A stretch of DNA of 64,000 nt from Cytobacillus firmus DS1 (GCF_000565285.1 NZ_APVL01000018.1:1-64000); one strand, 5' to 3'. Positions 7,363 through 16,862 are shown, counted from the stretch's first letter. Notes: generated by a model not told the origin, from the sequence alone. Numbers and translations are program-made.

Positions 7363-8079
7363 TCATGTTCTGTCCTTAATTGTGTTAAAACGGCTTTTTA
7401 GAGAATCTTTTAGGAGTTTGGGTTTATCCTTATGATCATTAATATTTATTAAGGAACTTTCCTCATCACTATCTTCAAGTTCTTTAAACCAGTAATAATC
7501 CTTAAACATAAGATCAGCAGCTTTTAATACAAAGTCAGTTTTTGTACTCCCTGTGTTCAATAAGTTTCTTAAGTTACTATCACTTCTAACACTATATCTC
7601 ATAAAACGAAACAGTAAATCTTGAATCTGATTAAAACGATCTTCAAGCTCTTTGTTTTTTTCTATTTGCTTATCTAATTTCTCTTTGAGTATTTTTTCTC
7701 TTGTTAAACTCTTATCAAGCTGTGTTTCAAAAGGCAATAACATCTTTATTAACTTTTCTGGTTCTTTCTGGTGTTTATATATTAAATCAATGATGCTTGG
7801 AACAACAATTTCCTTACCTTCTGTTGTTGAAAATTTATGTGTGATCACTTTATTTGCTTCATCGATTTTTTCTTTACCCAACCGGCCGGTTCTTCTCCAG
7901 AAATCACTTGAGGGTAAAACATTGACTTCACCTTTTTCATATAATCTTTCAGTGAATCTATATACTTCCAAACTTTTTATTTTCCCCATCACATTTTCTT
8001 CTTGTTGATATTTATAAATGATTTCTTTTACTTCATTCTCTGAAAGAACATTTTTCCGACCAACATTTGTTTTACTCAA
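7363..8079 (-). CDS. TnpC-like accessory transposition protein
   Basis: 238 residues, charged and helical. The N-terminal half has a possible helix-turn-helix (ENEVKEIIYKYQQEENV...SLEVYRFTERLYEKG); a coiled coil follows (about residues 125-165, EKILKEKLDKQIEKNKELEDR). It is the last gene of the recombinase operon, overlapping the upstream gene by eight bases. In Tn554 the third gene, tnpC, is a small DNA-binding helper that orients and stimulates transposition. This protein is longer but in the same position, so I assign it by analogy. Confidence 0.6.
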   Translation of the reverse strand: MSKTNVGRKNVLSENEVKEIIYKYQQEENVMGKIKSLEVYRFTERLYEKGEVNVLPSSDFWRRTGRLGKEKIDEANKVITHKFSTTEGKEIVVPSIIDLIYKHQKEPEKLIKMLLPFETQLDKSLTREKILKEKLDKQIEKNKELEDRFNQIQDLLFRFMRYSVRSDSNLRNLLNTGSTKTDFVLKAADLMFKDYYWFKELEDSDEESSLININDHKDKPKLLKDSLKSRFNTIKDRT

Positions 8080-9856
8080 TCCAGAATACCTCCTTAGTGT
8101 CTAAATATGGAAGTTTTGTCATTAGATTTGCTAAAGAATGCAATTCTCCTTGAATCTGATTTGCTTTCATTTTGAGCAATAGAAGAGAATTGGGATTTGT
8201 TGTCTCTTGCTCATCGGAAAAGATTATTCGATGAAGATTATGTATAAAAGTAAATAATTCATCAATTGTTCTTCTTTTTTCGTGAATACGCTTTTTGATT
8301 TCCTCTTCTTTCTCTAAATACTCCGTTATACCAATCAACCAATATTCACAAGGATTTAAACAATCATCAGTAGGACATCGTTGCAATTCATCGGTACAAA
8401 AACCTATCTTGAGTTTGCTTTTGTACCCTGTTTTATTAGGTTTTAGAGCGACCTGTTGAATTTCATGAGGCACATACGAGTTAACAAAGGATTCCTGATA
8501 ATGTACACCTTCATTTGCTGACAAATACTTATATTTCTTCATCAGATTAAAAACCTCGGAATCCACCCAATACTCCTTATGATCTTGATAAAGAAACTGA
8601 GTTTCAACAGTTGCATGACCAGCAAGTCTAGCTATATGTATGGGTGATATCCCCTGAAGCATTAAAGAGACGATAGCAATGTGTCGAGTACTATTTGGTT
8701 TAACGTGATTATCTTTAGGTATGTTACAGTTATATATTTTCTCAAGAACTTCTACATAAAATTTTTTTATAAGCTGATACAGAATCCCATGAGTAATATA
8801 GTCAGGATCTTTTTTAAATAATTTTCGAGTATCCTTGTAGGGATCGGCCCATATTATTGAACGGTAAGAGATTAAAGTAGCGGTTCTTCCAAATTTATTT
8901 GTTTCTTTAATGTAATTACTTAATAGTTCATACATATCCTCTGAAATTGCAAACTCATCAATGATTTGGATACGCCTTGCATTTCTAATTGGGATTTTAT
9001 TTCTCGGTAGCCGAATATACCACTTGTCGTCTTTAAAAAATAAACATTCACGGTCTATGGCACAAAACTCACCAGGTCTCAATGGAATTATTGTAGTTAG
9101 TCTCCACCATATCAGAATAGGATAAAATATTAGTTTGGTTCTATATATTTTTTCATCCAAATCTGACTTTGGATCAAATATTACATCTTTTGCAAACTCT
9201 TCTAAGTAATAAGAGAAAAGCAAAATATCCTTGGACGGGGGAAGTGGCCGTATGTTAGCTACGGATTTAAATTTTGATCTTAAAGCTAGTAGTCTATTAG
9301 TATAAACTACGGCGCAATCAAAATCATAATAATCAAAGAGATTTAGTAGAGCATTGATTATTTTAACTTTGACCCTTGTGGTATTCTCGTTATCAATCCA
9401 TTTGATTAATATTTCTACTTTTTCTTTTTTGAAATCTGTTAACTCGAGGGCTTTTAGAACTTTATTTAAATATGTTTGCAAATGTTTTACACCTATTCTT
9501 AAGGAATTTTCTGTAATCCAACATTTTATAATTACTTTTAAGTTAGAGGGTAGTGAAACCAATTTGGAATTTTTTATCGAACTAAAGTCAAGTGTAGCAG
9601 TTCCTTTTCTTGCCTTATTATTCAAGATCCATATATCATCTTTAAATTCAGAGTTCAAGACGATGTTTTGTTCTTTTATACTGTCGAAGATCTCATGTGC
9701 ATTTCGTAAGCTTTGCTCCAAAGAAAAATATTCTTCGGATTGGAAGTCAAATTCCTCATTTTCCGGTTCATAGTTATATAAAGTCATAGAATCCTCCAGA
9801 ATATAATTTAATAAAGTTACGTTATTTATATGTGAGGTATTCTTCAACTTCTTCAC
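8072..9856 (-). CDS. Tyrosine recombinase (TnpB-like)
   Basis: 594 residues. The C-terminal catalytic domain shows the tyrosine recombinase residues: Arg in LRPGEF (about 260), TRH with His/Arg (about 389-391), the AGH motif (about 412-414) and the nucleophile Tyr in QFLYQDH (about 423). A cysteine cluster (CTDELQRCPTDDCLNPC) follows, as in Tn554 TnpB-type proteins. The N-terminal half is probably the core-binding domain. It overlaps the upstream gene by 35 bases and the downstream gene by eight, so the operon is translationally coupled. It should cut and rejoin element ends during excision and integration. Confidence 0.85.
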   Translation of the reverse strand: MKKLKNTSHINNVTLLNYILEDSMTLYNYEPENEEFDFQSEEYFSLEQSLRNAHEIFDSIKEQNIVLNSEFKDDIWILNNKARKGTATLDFSSIKNSKLVSLPSNLKVIIKCWITENSLRIGVKHLQTYLNKVLKALELTDFKKEKVEILIKWIDNENTTRVKVKIINALLNLFDYYDFDCAVVYTNRLLALRSKFKSVANIRPLPPSKDILLFSYYLEEFAKDVIFDPKSDLDEKIYRTKLIFYPILIWWRLTTIIPLRPGEFCAIDRECLFFKDDKWYIRLPRNKIPIRNARRIQIIDEFAISEDMYELLSNYIKETNKFGRTATLISYRSIIWADPYKDTRKLFKKDPDYITHGILYQLIKKFYVEVLEKIYNCNIPKDNHVKPNSTRHIAIVSLMLQGISPIHIARLAGHATVETQFLYQDHKEYWVDSEVFNLMKKYKYLSANEGVHYQESFVNSYVPHEIQQVALKPNKTGYKSKLKIGFCTDELQRCPTDDCLNPCEYWLIGITEYLEKEEEIKKRIHEKRRTIDELFTFIHNLHRIIFSDEQETTNPNSLLLLKMKANQIQGELHSLANLMTKLPYLDTKEVFWIE

Positions 9857-12143
9857 TCAATTCACCAAGATTTTCAAGAAGCTTGAAGTAGCCTTCCTTT
9901 TCACCTTCAAAAAACTTAAAGACTTCTGATTCACCAAACTTTTTACAGGAATCTACTAATAGGTCCATTTTTTTGTATAGTAAATTAACAAGACGAGTTT
10001 TTTCAGCAGGTAAATTGGTATTATGAAAACTCACATTGAATTGTTCTAATGTTGATTGAATACTTAAAGTTAAAGCGGACAATGAATAGAAATTGGGTAC
10101 TGAGAAGGAACAATTAGGGCATTCTTTTTGTTGAGGTTTAATACAACCAGATTCAGAAAGAATACACTGAACATTATCTTGTTTACTTGGTAATAGTCCA
10201 GCATTTATTTTAAATAAAAAATCCAATGTTTCGTCTTGCCCCTTAGATAATAGAAGATCTACGACCATTTTTCTTTCCGCTTGAATTGCGTTTAAAAACC
10301 CTGCAGTAGCTTCAATATTATATACGCTGCCTAACTTCTTTTTAATTGTTATGATATCATTCGTTCTTTGCTCTAGATTATCCAAATTGTCGGAATACAG
10401 TATTTCAGCTAGTAGGTCCACGATATAACCAAAATTCTGGCGAGCAAATAATTGTTGGGTTAAAAAGTCCAATTGATCACGGGGGATGACAATATAAATC
10501 TCTGTAGATGAATAATTATAGTGAGCTCTCAGTCTTTGAACAATTTCTAACGCGGCTGCCCCCTTACCCTGTTGTTCAAGTAAAACATATAGATATGACA
10601 AGATAGATCGATTCATCTTCAAAGATTCAAAGCGAAAATCAGTTTCGAATTCTCCAAAGAAGTTTTTATGGGCATAAGCTGTAAACTTATTGTGTTTTAC
10701 ACCAAAATCTATAATACTTTCACTGAAAGGGGCACATTCCCTCGTGATAAATTCACATATGGCAGCTGCTGTTGCTAAAGAAATTGTTAAATCATCGGAA
10801 CAAAAAAAATTAGCTGTTGCACCCGTTTTTGAAACAGTTAAATCCTTTCTCATAACTTGATATACAATATTTTTAGCATCATCAATACTTATTTCATTTT
10901 CTTCAATCCAGGTTAACGATTTAATACATGTGTCTTTAAATTCAATTCGAGGGAAATTCACTACATCAGAATGCCGCCATGCATTGTTTAGATGAACCAA
11001 AACATATAACCAGCTAGAAGCATATTGGGTTGGTCTTATTACTTTATTGATTTTCTTTTTGGCATCTTCAATGGCTTTTATTTTGTGTAAAACCCTGTTA
11101 TTTGCATAGTTAAACAGCTTTCGATATTGTTCGTAAGGATAAATTGTTTTTTCTTTAGTCCCAATGTTTCTTTTGGGTTGAATTATGCGGCCTAATTTGT
11201 AGCATTTTACGTTTTTTGCAAGCAGTAAATCATGGAATTCTTTAACAAACATATACAAAAGCTCTTGCTGACGTTTTGGAACCTGATGATTAAAAAAAAC
11301 AAGATTGACTTGATTTGAAGACATTGTATAAAGTTCTTTACTATCTGTTAATTCCATTACATACTTGGTACACTTAACTAAATTGCTAATCAAATGTTGT
11401 ATACTGCTGACATTTGCTTGAGATGTATTTATTTTAGTTAAACAATAGTTGAGCCATTTTTGCTTAGTATAGGTACTATTATTAGATAAAGAGGGGAGTT
11501 CGAGTTGAAGCCGACGATGGAAAGCTTCAGTAGGTTCATGATAGTCTATAGCTTCTAAGTCACGTTTGAAATAATAACTTGCAGCTTTTTCTTCAGCGAG
11601 AGACTTTTTGTACAAGCCCCCCAGACCTCCTGGTATATTGAATATTAATCTAAGAAAACTACGTTTAATCGTTATTAGAATATCGTTAAAGTAAATTACA
11701 GTATCTATTTCAGGATATAAAGATTCCAAGTCCTTTCTTGTGTAATACTTATCAATAATTTCTTCTTTCTCGTCTAATAAACGTTTGATGTCTGCTCTTG
11801 AATACAATAAGCCATGCATACAAATATGGGACTTAGTAGTGATCTCTTCTTCTTCAGCTATTCGATAAAATTTTAGATGATAATCAATTTGCAGCATTTG
11901 CATTGCTTCTTTAATCGTAACAAATCGTTCCCTAATATGGTTATAAGTATCTTCAAACTTCTTAAGTGAACTAATTCTAATAAATGTTTGACTTTTATAA
12001 GTTTTGTACTCTAAGTCGCCATTTTCCAATACCACTTTTAGTTTATAAGAGGATTTAAAAATTTTCTTATATTTGGGGTCTTTATGTACTTTTGTGAATA
12101 CAATATATTCCTTTAGGTTAGGTTCACCTAAATACCTTTGCAC
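9822..12143 (-). CDS. Large, divergent recombinase-like protein
   Basis: 773 residues, second gene of the recombinase operon. A segment resembling the catalytic fold is visible (HLNNAWRHSDVVNFPRIEF, then LLEQQGKGAAALEIVQRLRAHYNYSSTEIYI), but the canonical R-HxxR-GH-Y set is hard to place, so it may be a degenerate or structural partner. A Cys cluster (SGCIKPQQKECPNC) lies near residue 690, like that of the 594-residue protein. It overlaps its neighbours by 20 and 35 bases. Three large recombinase-type genes in series exceed the classical Tn554 tnpAB pair. Confidence 0.6.
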   Translation of the reverse strand: MQRYLGEPNLKEYIVFTKVHKDPKYKKIFKSSYKLKVVLENGDLEYKTYKSQTFIRISSLKKFEDTYNHIRERFVTIKEAMQMLQIDYHLKFYRIAEEEEITTKSHICMHGLLYSRADIKRLLDEKEEIIDKYYTRKDLESLYPEIDTVIYFNDILITIKRSFLRLIFNIPGGLGGLYKKSLAEEKAASYYFKRDLEAIDYHEPTEAFHRRLQLELPSLSNNSTYTKQKWLNYCLTKINTSQANVSSIQHLISNLVKCTKYVMELTDSKELYTMSSNQVNLVFFNHQVPKRQQELLYMFVKEFHDLLLAKNVKCYKLGRIIQPKRNIGTKEKTIYPYEQYRKLFNYANNRVLHKIKAIEDAKKKINKVIRPTQYASSWLYVLVHLNNAWRHSDVVNFPRIEFKDTCIKSLTWIEENEISIDDAKNIVYQVMRKDLTVSKTGATANFFCSDDLTISLATAAAICEFITRECAPFSESIIDFGVKHNKFTAYAHKNFFGEFETDFRFESLKMNRSILSYLYVLLEQQGKGAAALEIVQRLRAHYNYSSTEIYIVIPRDQLDFLTQQLFARQNFGYIVDLLAEILYSDNLDNLEQRTNDIITIKKKLGSVYNIEATAGFLNAIQAERKMVVDLLLSKGQDETLDFLFKINAGLLPSKQDNVQCILSESGCIKPQQKECPNCSFSVPNFYSLSALTLSIQSTLEQFNVSFHNTNLPAEKTRLVNLLYKKMDLLVDSCKKFGESEVFKFFEGEKEGYFKLLENLGELSEEVEEYLTYK

Positions 12144-13518
12144 CTTTTAATACGCCACCCTTCCAATTTGTCCTAATGATGTCCTGTTCAATGATTCCTC
12201 TTTTTTCAAATGGCCACTTACTTAATTCTTCAATCGCTTGCTGTAGATTTTCCATTGTGACTCTCTCATCCACATATTCCATGGCAGCTGTAATACTTCT
12301 ATCTCCTCTAGCAATTGCAATTTGTGTAACTGAAAGACCCATATCCATTAAAAAATTTGTAAAAATACCCCGGCAAATATGTGACCCCCAGTATCTTTCA
12401 CTTAGATCAATATAGTCGTAATACCTTCCTCCGGTATGTAGTCTATTAAGAAAGTGTTTCTTTACCTTGCTAAACTTCTTTTCATAAGTCTTGCCTGACA
12501 TGGGATTCCCATGATTATCAACAAGGACTGCTATTGGGTTTTTTACTTCACCCTGTTGTATTTTTTTGTTTAGCTTTTCAAAATGCAAATCATAAACCTC
12601 CCAAAGAAGTTCATTGTCTAGTATTGTTTGTAATGCCATGTGAGTTTCTAAGTAGTTTAATCGCTTTGGAAATTCTTTCTCTGTATTCTTAAGGTGGCCA
12701 AATAGAATATTACGATTATCCTCTATTTTTACTATCATAGATTTTCCTTTTACAACATTGAAACTTCCTCGTGTTAAATTTACTATTTCTCCTCTGCGAA
12801 TGCCTCCAAATATTTGCAAACAAATACCTAAAGTTATTTCGGGTGCAATCTCCTTAGAACATTGAATAAATTCAGTCACAAGCATTTTTCTATCTTTGCC
12901 TCGAAAATCCTTAGCCTTTTGCCTTTGTTTATTGGAAGTGAATCTAGAAGGGTATCTTGTCTCTAAACTCGGATGTCTAAAAGGTGAGTCTGGCCGATTT
13001 CTATAACCTTTACTTCTAGAAAATAAACTAAAATCGAATTGCATATCAATTAACTTTTGTTCTTGGAGAAAAACATAAAATTGAATTAAATACTGTTCAT
13101 ATATTGCAACAGTTTGTTTATTTCTACCTTGAAGGGTTAAACTTGTAATAAATCGACTCCCATGTTGTAAGGTTAACCCCGATATTCCATAATACGAAAA
13201 AGAAAGAAATTCTTCATCTTTATTTGTAATTTTGTTATGGATAAAATTTAAGAATCTACAAATTACTTCTGCAGCTGACTTTTGTGTATTAAATGAATTA
13301 CCTTGGTACTCATATTTTAAACGAATGAAATCTGATGGAATTGGATGAGGAATGACTACACCATTTGTGCTATCTTTAACCCCAATCATTATGATTCTAT
13401 TTGGTGTTAAGGTCTCATTAATCACATCCTCTATGACTGTTTCCTTTACCACATATCTATATTGATTAAGTTCTTTTATTTCCAACAGACTTACCCACCT
13501 TCCAAGATGACTATGCAC
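12124..13518 (-). CDS. Tyrosine recombinase (TnpA-like)
   Basis: Up to 464 residues, first gene of the recombinase operon, reading inward from the right tip. Catalytic features: GGIRRGEI (box I Arg, about 241), SHICRGIF (HxxR, about 381), then ARGDRSITAAMEYVD with the likely Tyr nucleophile; the usual GH of box II is replaced by GD. The GTG at 13518 has no clear ribosome binding site. A TTG at 13485 has AAGGTGGG eight bases upstream and may be the true start. It acts with the downstream recombinases in site-specific transposition. Confidence 0.82.
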   Translation of the reverse strand: MHSHLGRWVSLLEIKELNQYRYVVKETVIEDVINETLTPNRIIMIGVKDSTNGVVIPHPIPSDFIRLKYEYQGNSFNTQKSAAEVICRFLNFIHNKITNKDEEFLSFSYYGISGLTLQHGSRFITSLTLQGRNKQTVAIYEQYLIQFYVFLQEQKLIDMQFDFSLFSRSKGYRNRPDSPFRHPSLETRYPSRFTSNKQRQKAKDFRGKDRKMLVTEFIQCSKEIAPEITLGICLQIFGGIRRGEIVNLTRGSFNVVKGKSMIVKIEDNRNILFGHLKNTEKEFPKRLNYLETHMALQTILDNELLWEVYDLHFEKLNKKIQQGEVKNPIAVLVDNHGNPMSGKTYEKKFSKVKKHFLNRLHTGGRYYDYIDLSERYWGSHICRGIFTNFLMDMGLSVTQIAIARGDRSITAAMEYVDERVTMENLQQAIEELSKWPFEKRGIIEQDIIRTNWKGGVLKGAKVFR

Positions 13519-13657
13519 CTTAATAATTCTATTCCTAAGAATGAATGTCCTCTATTTCCTCACATAATTTCAAAAACAGGCGAAATAATTCCCCCTTACA
13601 TAATCAAGAATAATACAGGACAATTCTTTATATATTTTGAATTGTGCTCAATACTGG

Positions 13658-13666
13658 GTATATAAT
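13658..13666. repeat. Right terminal inverted repeat of the element
   Basis: GTATATAAT, inverse of 3866-3874. It adjoins the point where ligase homology resumes (SLFPE). A subterminal inverted repeat CAATTC/GAATTG lies at 13621-13644. Confidence 0.5.
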
Positions 13667-13669
13667 TCC

Positions 13670-14332
13670 TTGTTCCCTGAGATTGCATCTGTCCCGCTGC
13701 CAGATGGCATCTATGATGGGGAGTTGATTGTACCTGGTATAGATGGCAAACCCAACTTCGAAGCGATGATGAGCCGATTTAAAAGTATAAAGGCCCCCTA
13801 TCAAGTTCAGTTTGCTATATTTGATGTGATTTATGTTGGTGATAAGAAGGTCACGCATTTGCCACTTCTGGAACGAAAACAGCTATTAGATGAACTCCTA
13901 CCTACAGATTCTGAGCTGGTAACAAAAGTGAAATGGCTGAGCGGCAATGCAAAGGCATACTTTGAATTAATAAAGCAGCATGATCTTGAGGGGATAGTTC
14001 AAAAAAAGGCAGATGCACCTTATCTTATCGGCCGGAGGTCAAAAGAAGTTTTAAAGGTAATCAATTATAAATACACCACGATCAATATTGTTGGTTATAC
14101 AAAAAAGAAATTCGGCCTCCTGTTGCAATTTGATAATAAAGAATCTGCTGGAGTCATGGAGTTTATGCCTCCAATTGAGCGAAGAAAATTTTATCAATAT
14201 ACTCACAATAACCGAATAGCAGACAAAGGTGACATTATATTTATTAATCCTCTCCCATGCAGAGTGAAATATAGAAATTTAACAAGCAATGGTAAACTAA
14301 GAATACCGAGTTTTGAAAACTGGGTAAGCTAA
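13670..14332 (+). pseudogene. ATP-dependent DNA ligase, 3' fragment
   Basis: About 220 codons continue the ligase interrupted at 3861. Visible: DGELIV (motif III), FAIFDVIYV, EGIVQKKADAPYLIGRRS (motif IV and following), KVINYKYTTINIVGY (motif V), and an OB-fold-like C-terminus. A TTG at 13637 inside the element could start translation, but motif I with the catalytic Lys is missing, so the product would be inactive. A terminator follows. Excision of the element could restore the gene. Confidence 0.85.
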
Positions 14333-14350
14333 TATAACTCATAAAAACAA

Positions 14351-14381
14351 CTAACCCCCTTAAATAAAATAAGGGGGGTTA
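14351..14381. terminator. Bidirectional terminator after the ligase
   Basis: CTAACCCCCTTA (14351-14362) pairs with TAAGGGGGGTTA (14370-14381). It lies between the convergent ligase and the gene ending at 14412. Confidence 0.75.
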
Positions 14382-14411
14382 AAATGTTCTCTCCTACTTA
14401 TTAGAGAAGAA

Positions 14412-15035
14412 TTATTGTTTACTTGCCTTAACCTTTGACTCTTTTATAAATTGATTTAACTCTTTCCCTTTAAGCTTTTGTAGACTACCGTAAGTGCTAA
14501 CCTTTTCATTTTCAATTTCAAATTTACCGTTGGGTCCACCTACCATAATCAATTTAGTTTCATTTCCTTCTTTATGAACATTTAAAAACAGAATATAGTC
14601 TTTATTTGATTCAAGTAGAGGATGTTTATCAAATGAAATCTCTGAGTTGCCATCTTGAGTTACGATTAGATTATTATCTTTGTACTCATTATTTGATTTT
14701 ATATATTCTTTTACTTGAAATTCAAACTCACTGAATGGGATGTCTGTGTGGATATTATATTCTTTCACTGTTTTTTTAACTTTTCCAACCACAATTATAT
14801 CGGATTGCTTATAGAGTTCCTCTTCGGTTAATGCTGGAAAAGATGCGGAATCATCGATAATCTTTTCTTCACCGGCAGCAACACGATCATTTAACTCTTT
14901 TACCTTATTTGCTGCTAATTGTTCTTCGGATAGGTCTTGTTCCCCAGCGTTACCCTTTTCCATATTTAAGTTGAATACCAACAGTGCTGTACAAATCAAG
15001 AAGGAGAATGCAATCAAATACGACTTTTTTTTCAT
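14412..15035 (-). CDS. Exported protein of unknown function
   Basis: 207 residues: signal peptide or N-terminal anchor (residues 1-30, hydrophobic core LIAFSFLICTALLVF), a charged helical linker, then a beta-rich domain starting with SDIIVVGKV and including KDYILFL, a pattern I know from uncharacterised exported Bacillus proteins. No cysteine in the mature part. It is 18 bases downstream of the matrixin-like protease gene and transcribed with it, so it could be a partner, inhibitor or substrate; this is inference from position only. Confidence 0.7.
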   Translation of the reverse strand: MKKKSYLIAFSFLICTALLVFNLNMEKGNAGEQDLSEEQLAANKVKELNDRVAAGEEKIIDDSASFPALTEEELYKQSDIIVVGKVKKTVKEYNIHTDIPFSEFEFQVKEYIKSNNEYKDNNLIVTQDGNSEISFDKHPLLESNKDYILFLNVHKEGNETKLIMVGGPNGKFEIENEKVSTYGSLQKLKGKELNQFIKESKVKASKQ

Positions 15036-15053
15036 TGTTAGGCACCGTCCTTA

Positions 15054-15605
15054 TTAGTAGACATTGTAAACATAATCTAGGCCGTCTTTTTCTAAAACAT
15101 CAAGGTAGCGTGTTCCGTTATCATAACCATACATAAGTCTTTCATCATTGTAAGACTCATAAAGGTCAGCTAATCCATATACATGCCCAATTTCATGAGC
15201 TGCAACTGTAGTCCAAGAATTAGCGGACTTTGCACTATTAAATTGAATTCTCCATCGTGTTGGGTGATCAGCTGAGATAGATGTAAATGTTCGTCTTGCT
15301 ACCCAAGTGCATGAGGAGCAGCTATATGATTCTATAAAATTACTCGTGTCAGATGAGGTCCGTTCAATAAGTGAAAACCTATTGCCAGTCTCACTCTCAA
15401 ATTTTGCCTCTCCATTTTTGAACCTACTCTCCCATGTATCTGAGGTAGCTTCAAAATAGGTAGTAGTAGTTGATGGCCAGTGGGAGCCAACATATTTCCA
15501 TCCCCATGTTTCGCCTCCACCTCCAGGAAGGTCATGAGCAAAACTAGGAGAAGCGGAGACTAAAAGTATAATGAACATTGTAAAAATAGTGAACATCTTT
15601 TTCAT
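15054..15605 (-). CDS. Secreted matrixin-like zinc metalloprotease
   Basis: 183 residues with signal peptide (cleavage near residue 23, after SFA). The zinc site is AAHEIGHVYGLADL (His137, Glu138, His141, probable third ligand Asp147), i.e. HExxHxxGLxD of the matrixin/metzincin group with Asp instead of the usual third His. A Met-turn candidate is RLMYGYD. There is no propeptide cysteine switch; a CSSC pair lies near residue 97. It should be an extracellular protease. A good AAGGAGAT ribosome site precedes the ATG. It is the middle gene of a leftward three-gene set of exported proteins. Confidence 0.85.
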   Translation of the reverse strand: MKKMFTIFTMFIILLVSASPSFAHDLPGGGGETWGWKYVGSHWPSTTTTYFEATSDTWESRFKNGEAKFESETGNRFSLIERTSSDTSNFIESYSCSSCTWVARRTFTSISADHPTRWRIQFNSAKSANSWTTVAAHEIGHVYGLADLYESYNDERLMYGYDNGTRYLDVLEKDGLDYVYNVY

Positions 15606-15642
15606 GAATTCATCTCCTTACCTAAATGCAGCGTTTAATTTA

Positions 15643-15990
15643 TCAGTTATCTTCTCTTCTTAAAATACTTTTTTCACCCGAAGGTTCTATCGCAATGGCT
15701 AAACCTTCGGCTCCTTTCACACTATAAATTTTGGTCCCCTCGTCATAATAATTTGATTGGCCATTACCTGGGGTTTCATCGGGTTCTGTCTTCTTATTAA
15801 TAGTGACAATCAACTTATCCTGTTCATAACTTTCAGGTTCTTCATTAGAATCCAAGGACCAAAAATCACCACTTTCTGAAACAGCCAAAATCTGATACGA
15901 TCCACCTTTACCTGTATCAGCACCATTACCACATGCTGATATTACTAGAAATTGCGAGATTAACATTAAAGTGACTAGTATTTTTTTCAT
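15643..15990 (-). CDS. Small lipoprotein
   Basis: 115 residues from ATG at 15990, which has GGAG seven bases upstream (a TTG two codons earlier is less likely). N-terminal lipoprotein signal with lipobox ISAC, so the mature protein is anchored at Cys outside the cell. The mature part is about 95 residues, beta-rich (YQILAVSESGDFWSL), with no motif I can name. It is followed 37 bases later by the metalloprotease gene, probably co-transcribed. Confidence 0.75.
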   Translation of the reverse strand: MKKILVTLMLISQFLVISACGNGADTGKGGSYQILAVSESGDFWSLDSNEEPESYEQDKLIVTINKKTEPDETPGNGQSNYYDEGTKIYSVKGAEGLAIAIEPSGEKSILRREDN

Positions 15991-16286
15991 GTTCAATCTC
16001 CTTTTTTTAGATTCCGGAATCTATGTAATATTTTAACAAAATTGATATTATTTAGAAAAATCAATCTACTATTATTACAGTTGATTTTCTTCAATTTATT
16101 AACAGATTCCTTTAATATTCAAATAAAAAAATAACTTAAGGAATATATGTGATTTTTAGCCTACTATTCTTCTTTATTGCTTACTTAAATTGGCAGATAA
16201 CAGTTATAAAGGAACTAATAAATTATCCCTTGTTTTTCGACAACTCTATATATTGAGATTATATTATAAGAAAAGGAGGAATTTTT

Positions 16287-16418
16287 ATGAGGAAATCACA
16301 CAAGGCCACCATGTTGGCTTTAATTGAACAAAACAAGCAGGAGTTATTAAAGGATTCGGAACAACTTCAACAGATTGAGAAGCGTGTAGATGAAAAAATT
16401 TCTACCCAGAAATCTTAA
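16287..16418 (+). CDS. fbpB: FbpB-like small basic protein
   Basis: 43 residues starting MRKSHKATMLALIEQNKQ, then ELLKDSEQLQQIEKRVDEK. This matches the FbpB family, the small basic helper proteins of the Bacillus Fur/FsrA iron-sparing response. AAGGAGG lies upstream of the ATG and a terminator follows. I do not see a convincing Fur box in front. On its own it may help an sRNA act on target mRNAs, as proposed for the chromosomal relatives. Confidence 0.72.
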   Translation: MRKSHKATMLALIEQNKQELLKDSEQLQQIEKRVDEKISTQKS

Positions 16419-16429
16419 ATATTATTGAA

Positions 16430-16464
16430 AAAGCGATCATTTAATTATGTGGTCGTTTTTTTTT
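16430..16464 (+). terminator. Terminator of the FbpB-like gene
   Basis: AGCGATCA (about 16432-16439) pairs with TGGTCGTT and is followed by a run of nine Ts. Confidence 0.75.
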
Positions 16465-16830
16465 GTAAAAAAGCATGTACATACAGTATTTCATTCAATT
16501 TAGGGAAATAAGAAGTAACAAGTTGTAAAAATAAAAAAGCTCAATTATTAAAATATAGAGCATATCTTCAGTAGTGTAGTGTATTGGCGGAGTAGGGCTT
16601 GTCCCCTCTTTAGCATCTGAAAGAATCGAATTAACACCAGTTTCCACGAACAAAGTAAAGAACTATCCATATTTACACAACCTAATGTACCAATAATCCT
16701 CATAACTCACATATTGAATCTCCAAATATCTACGAATCCACAAAAGGTTACTCGTAATTGAGATTAGAGGAATCTTAGTACGTTCGGTATTAGAAAAGAG
16801 GAATTATTATCTTTGGATACAACAAAAAGA
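16465..16830. other. Non-coding stretch
   Basis: About 365 bases between the FbpB terminator and the leftward terminators at 16831. No reading frame with a ribosome site and no structured element that I can support. Confidence 0.4.
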
Positions 16831-16862
16831 CCGGTATTCATGAAATTGAACATGAATACCGG
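16831..16862 (-). terminator. Strong leftward terminator
   Basis: CCGGTATTCATG (16831-16842) / CATGAATACCGG (16851-16862), perfect 12-bp stem, followed on the minus strand by TCTTTTTG. It is the second terminator behind the Rep-like gene. Confidence 0.75.

Larger units (their letters stand above)
3862..13669. mobile_element. Tn554-like mercury-resistance transposon inserted in a ligase gene
   Basis: A ~9.8 kb insertion cleanly separates the two halves of the ligase: NNEVT before it, SLFPE after it. It contains a mercury operon (rightward) and four overlapping genes for tyrosine-recombinase-type transposition (leftward) that converge on a shared terminator. The architecture (several tyrosine recombinases plus a small accessory protein, no obvious target duplication, no DDE transposase) resembles the Tn554 family. 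The tips carry ATTATATAC in inverted orientation (3866-3874 and 13658-13666). Exact ends are inferred within a few bases, because target and element sequence are ambiguous at the junctions. Confidence 0.85.
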
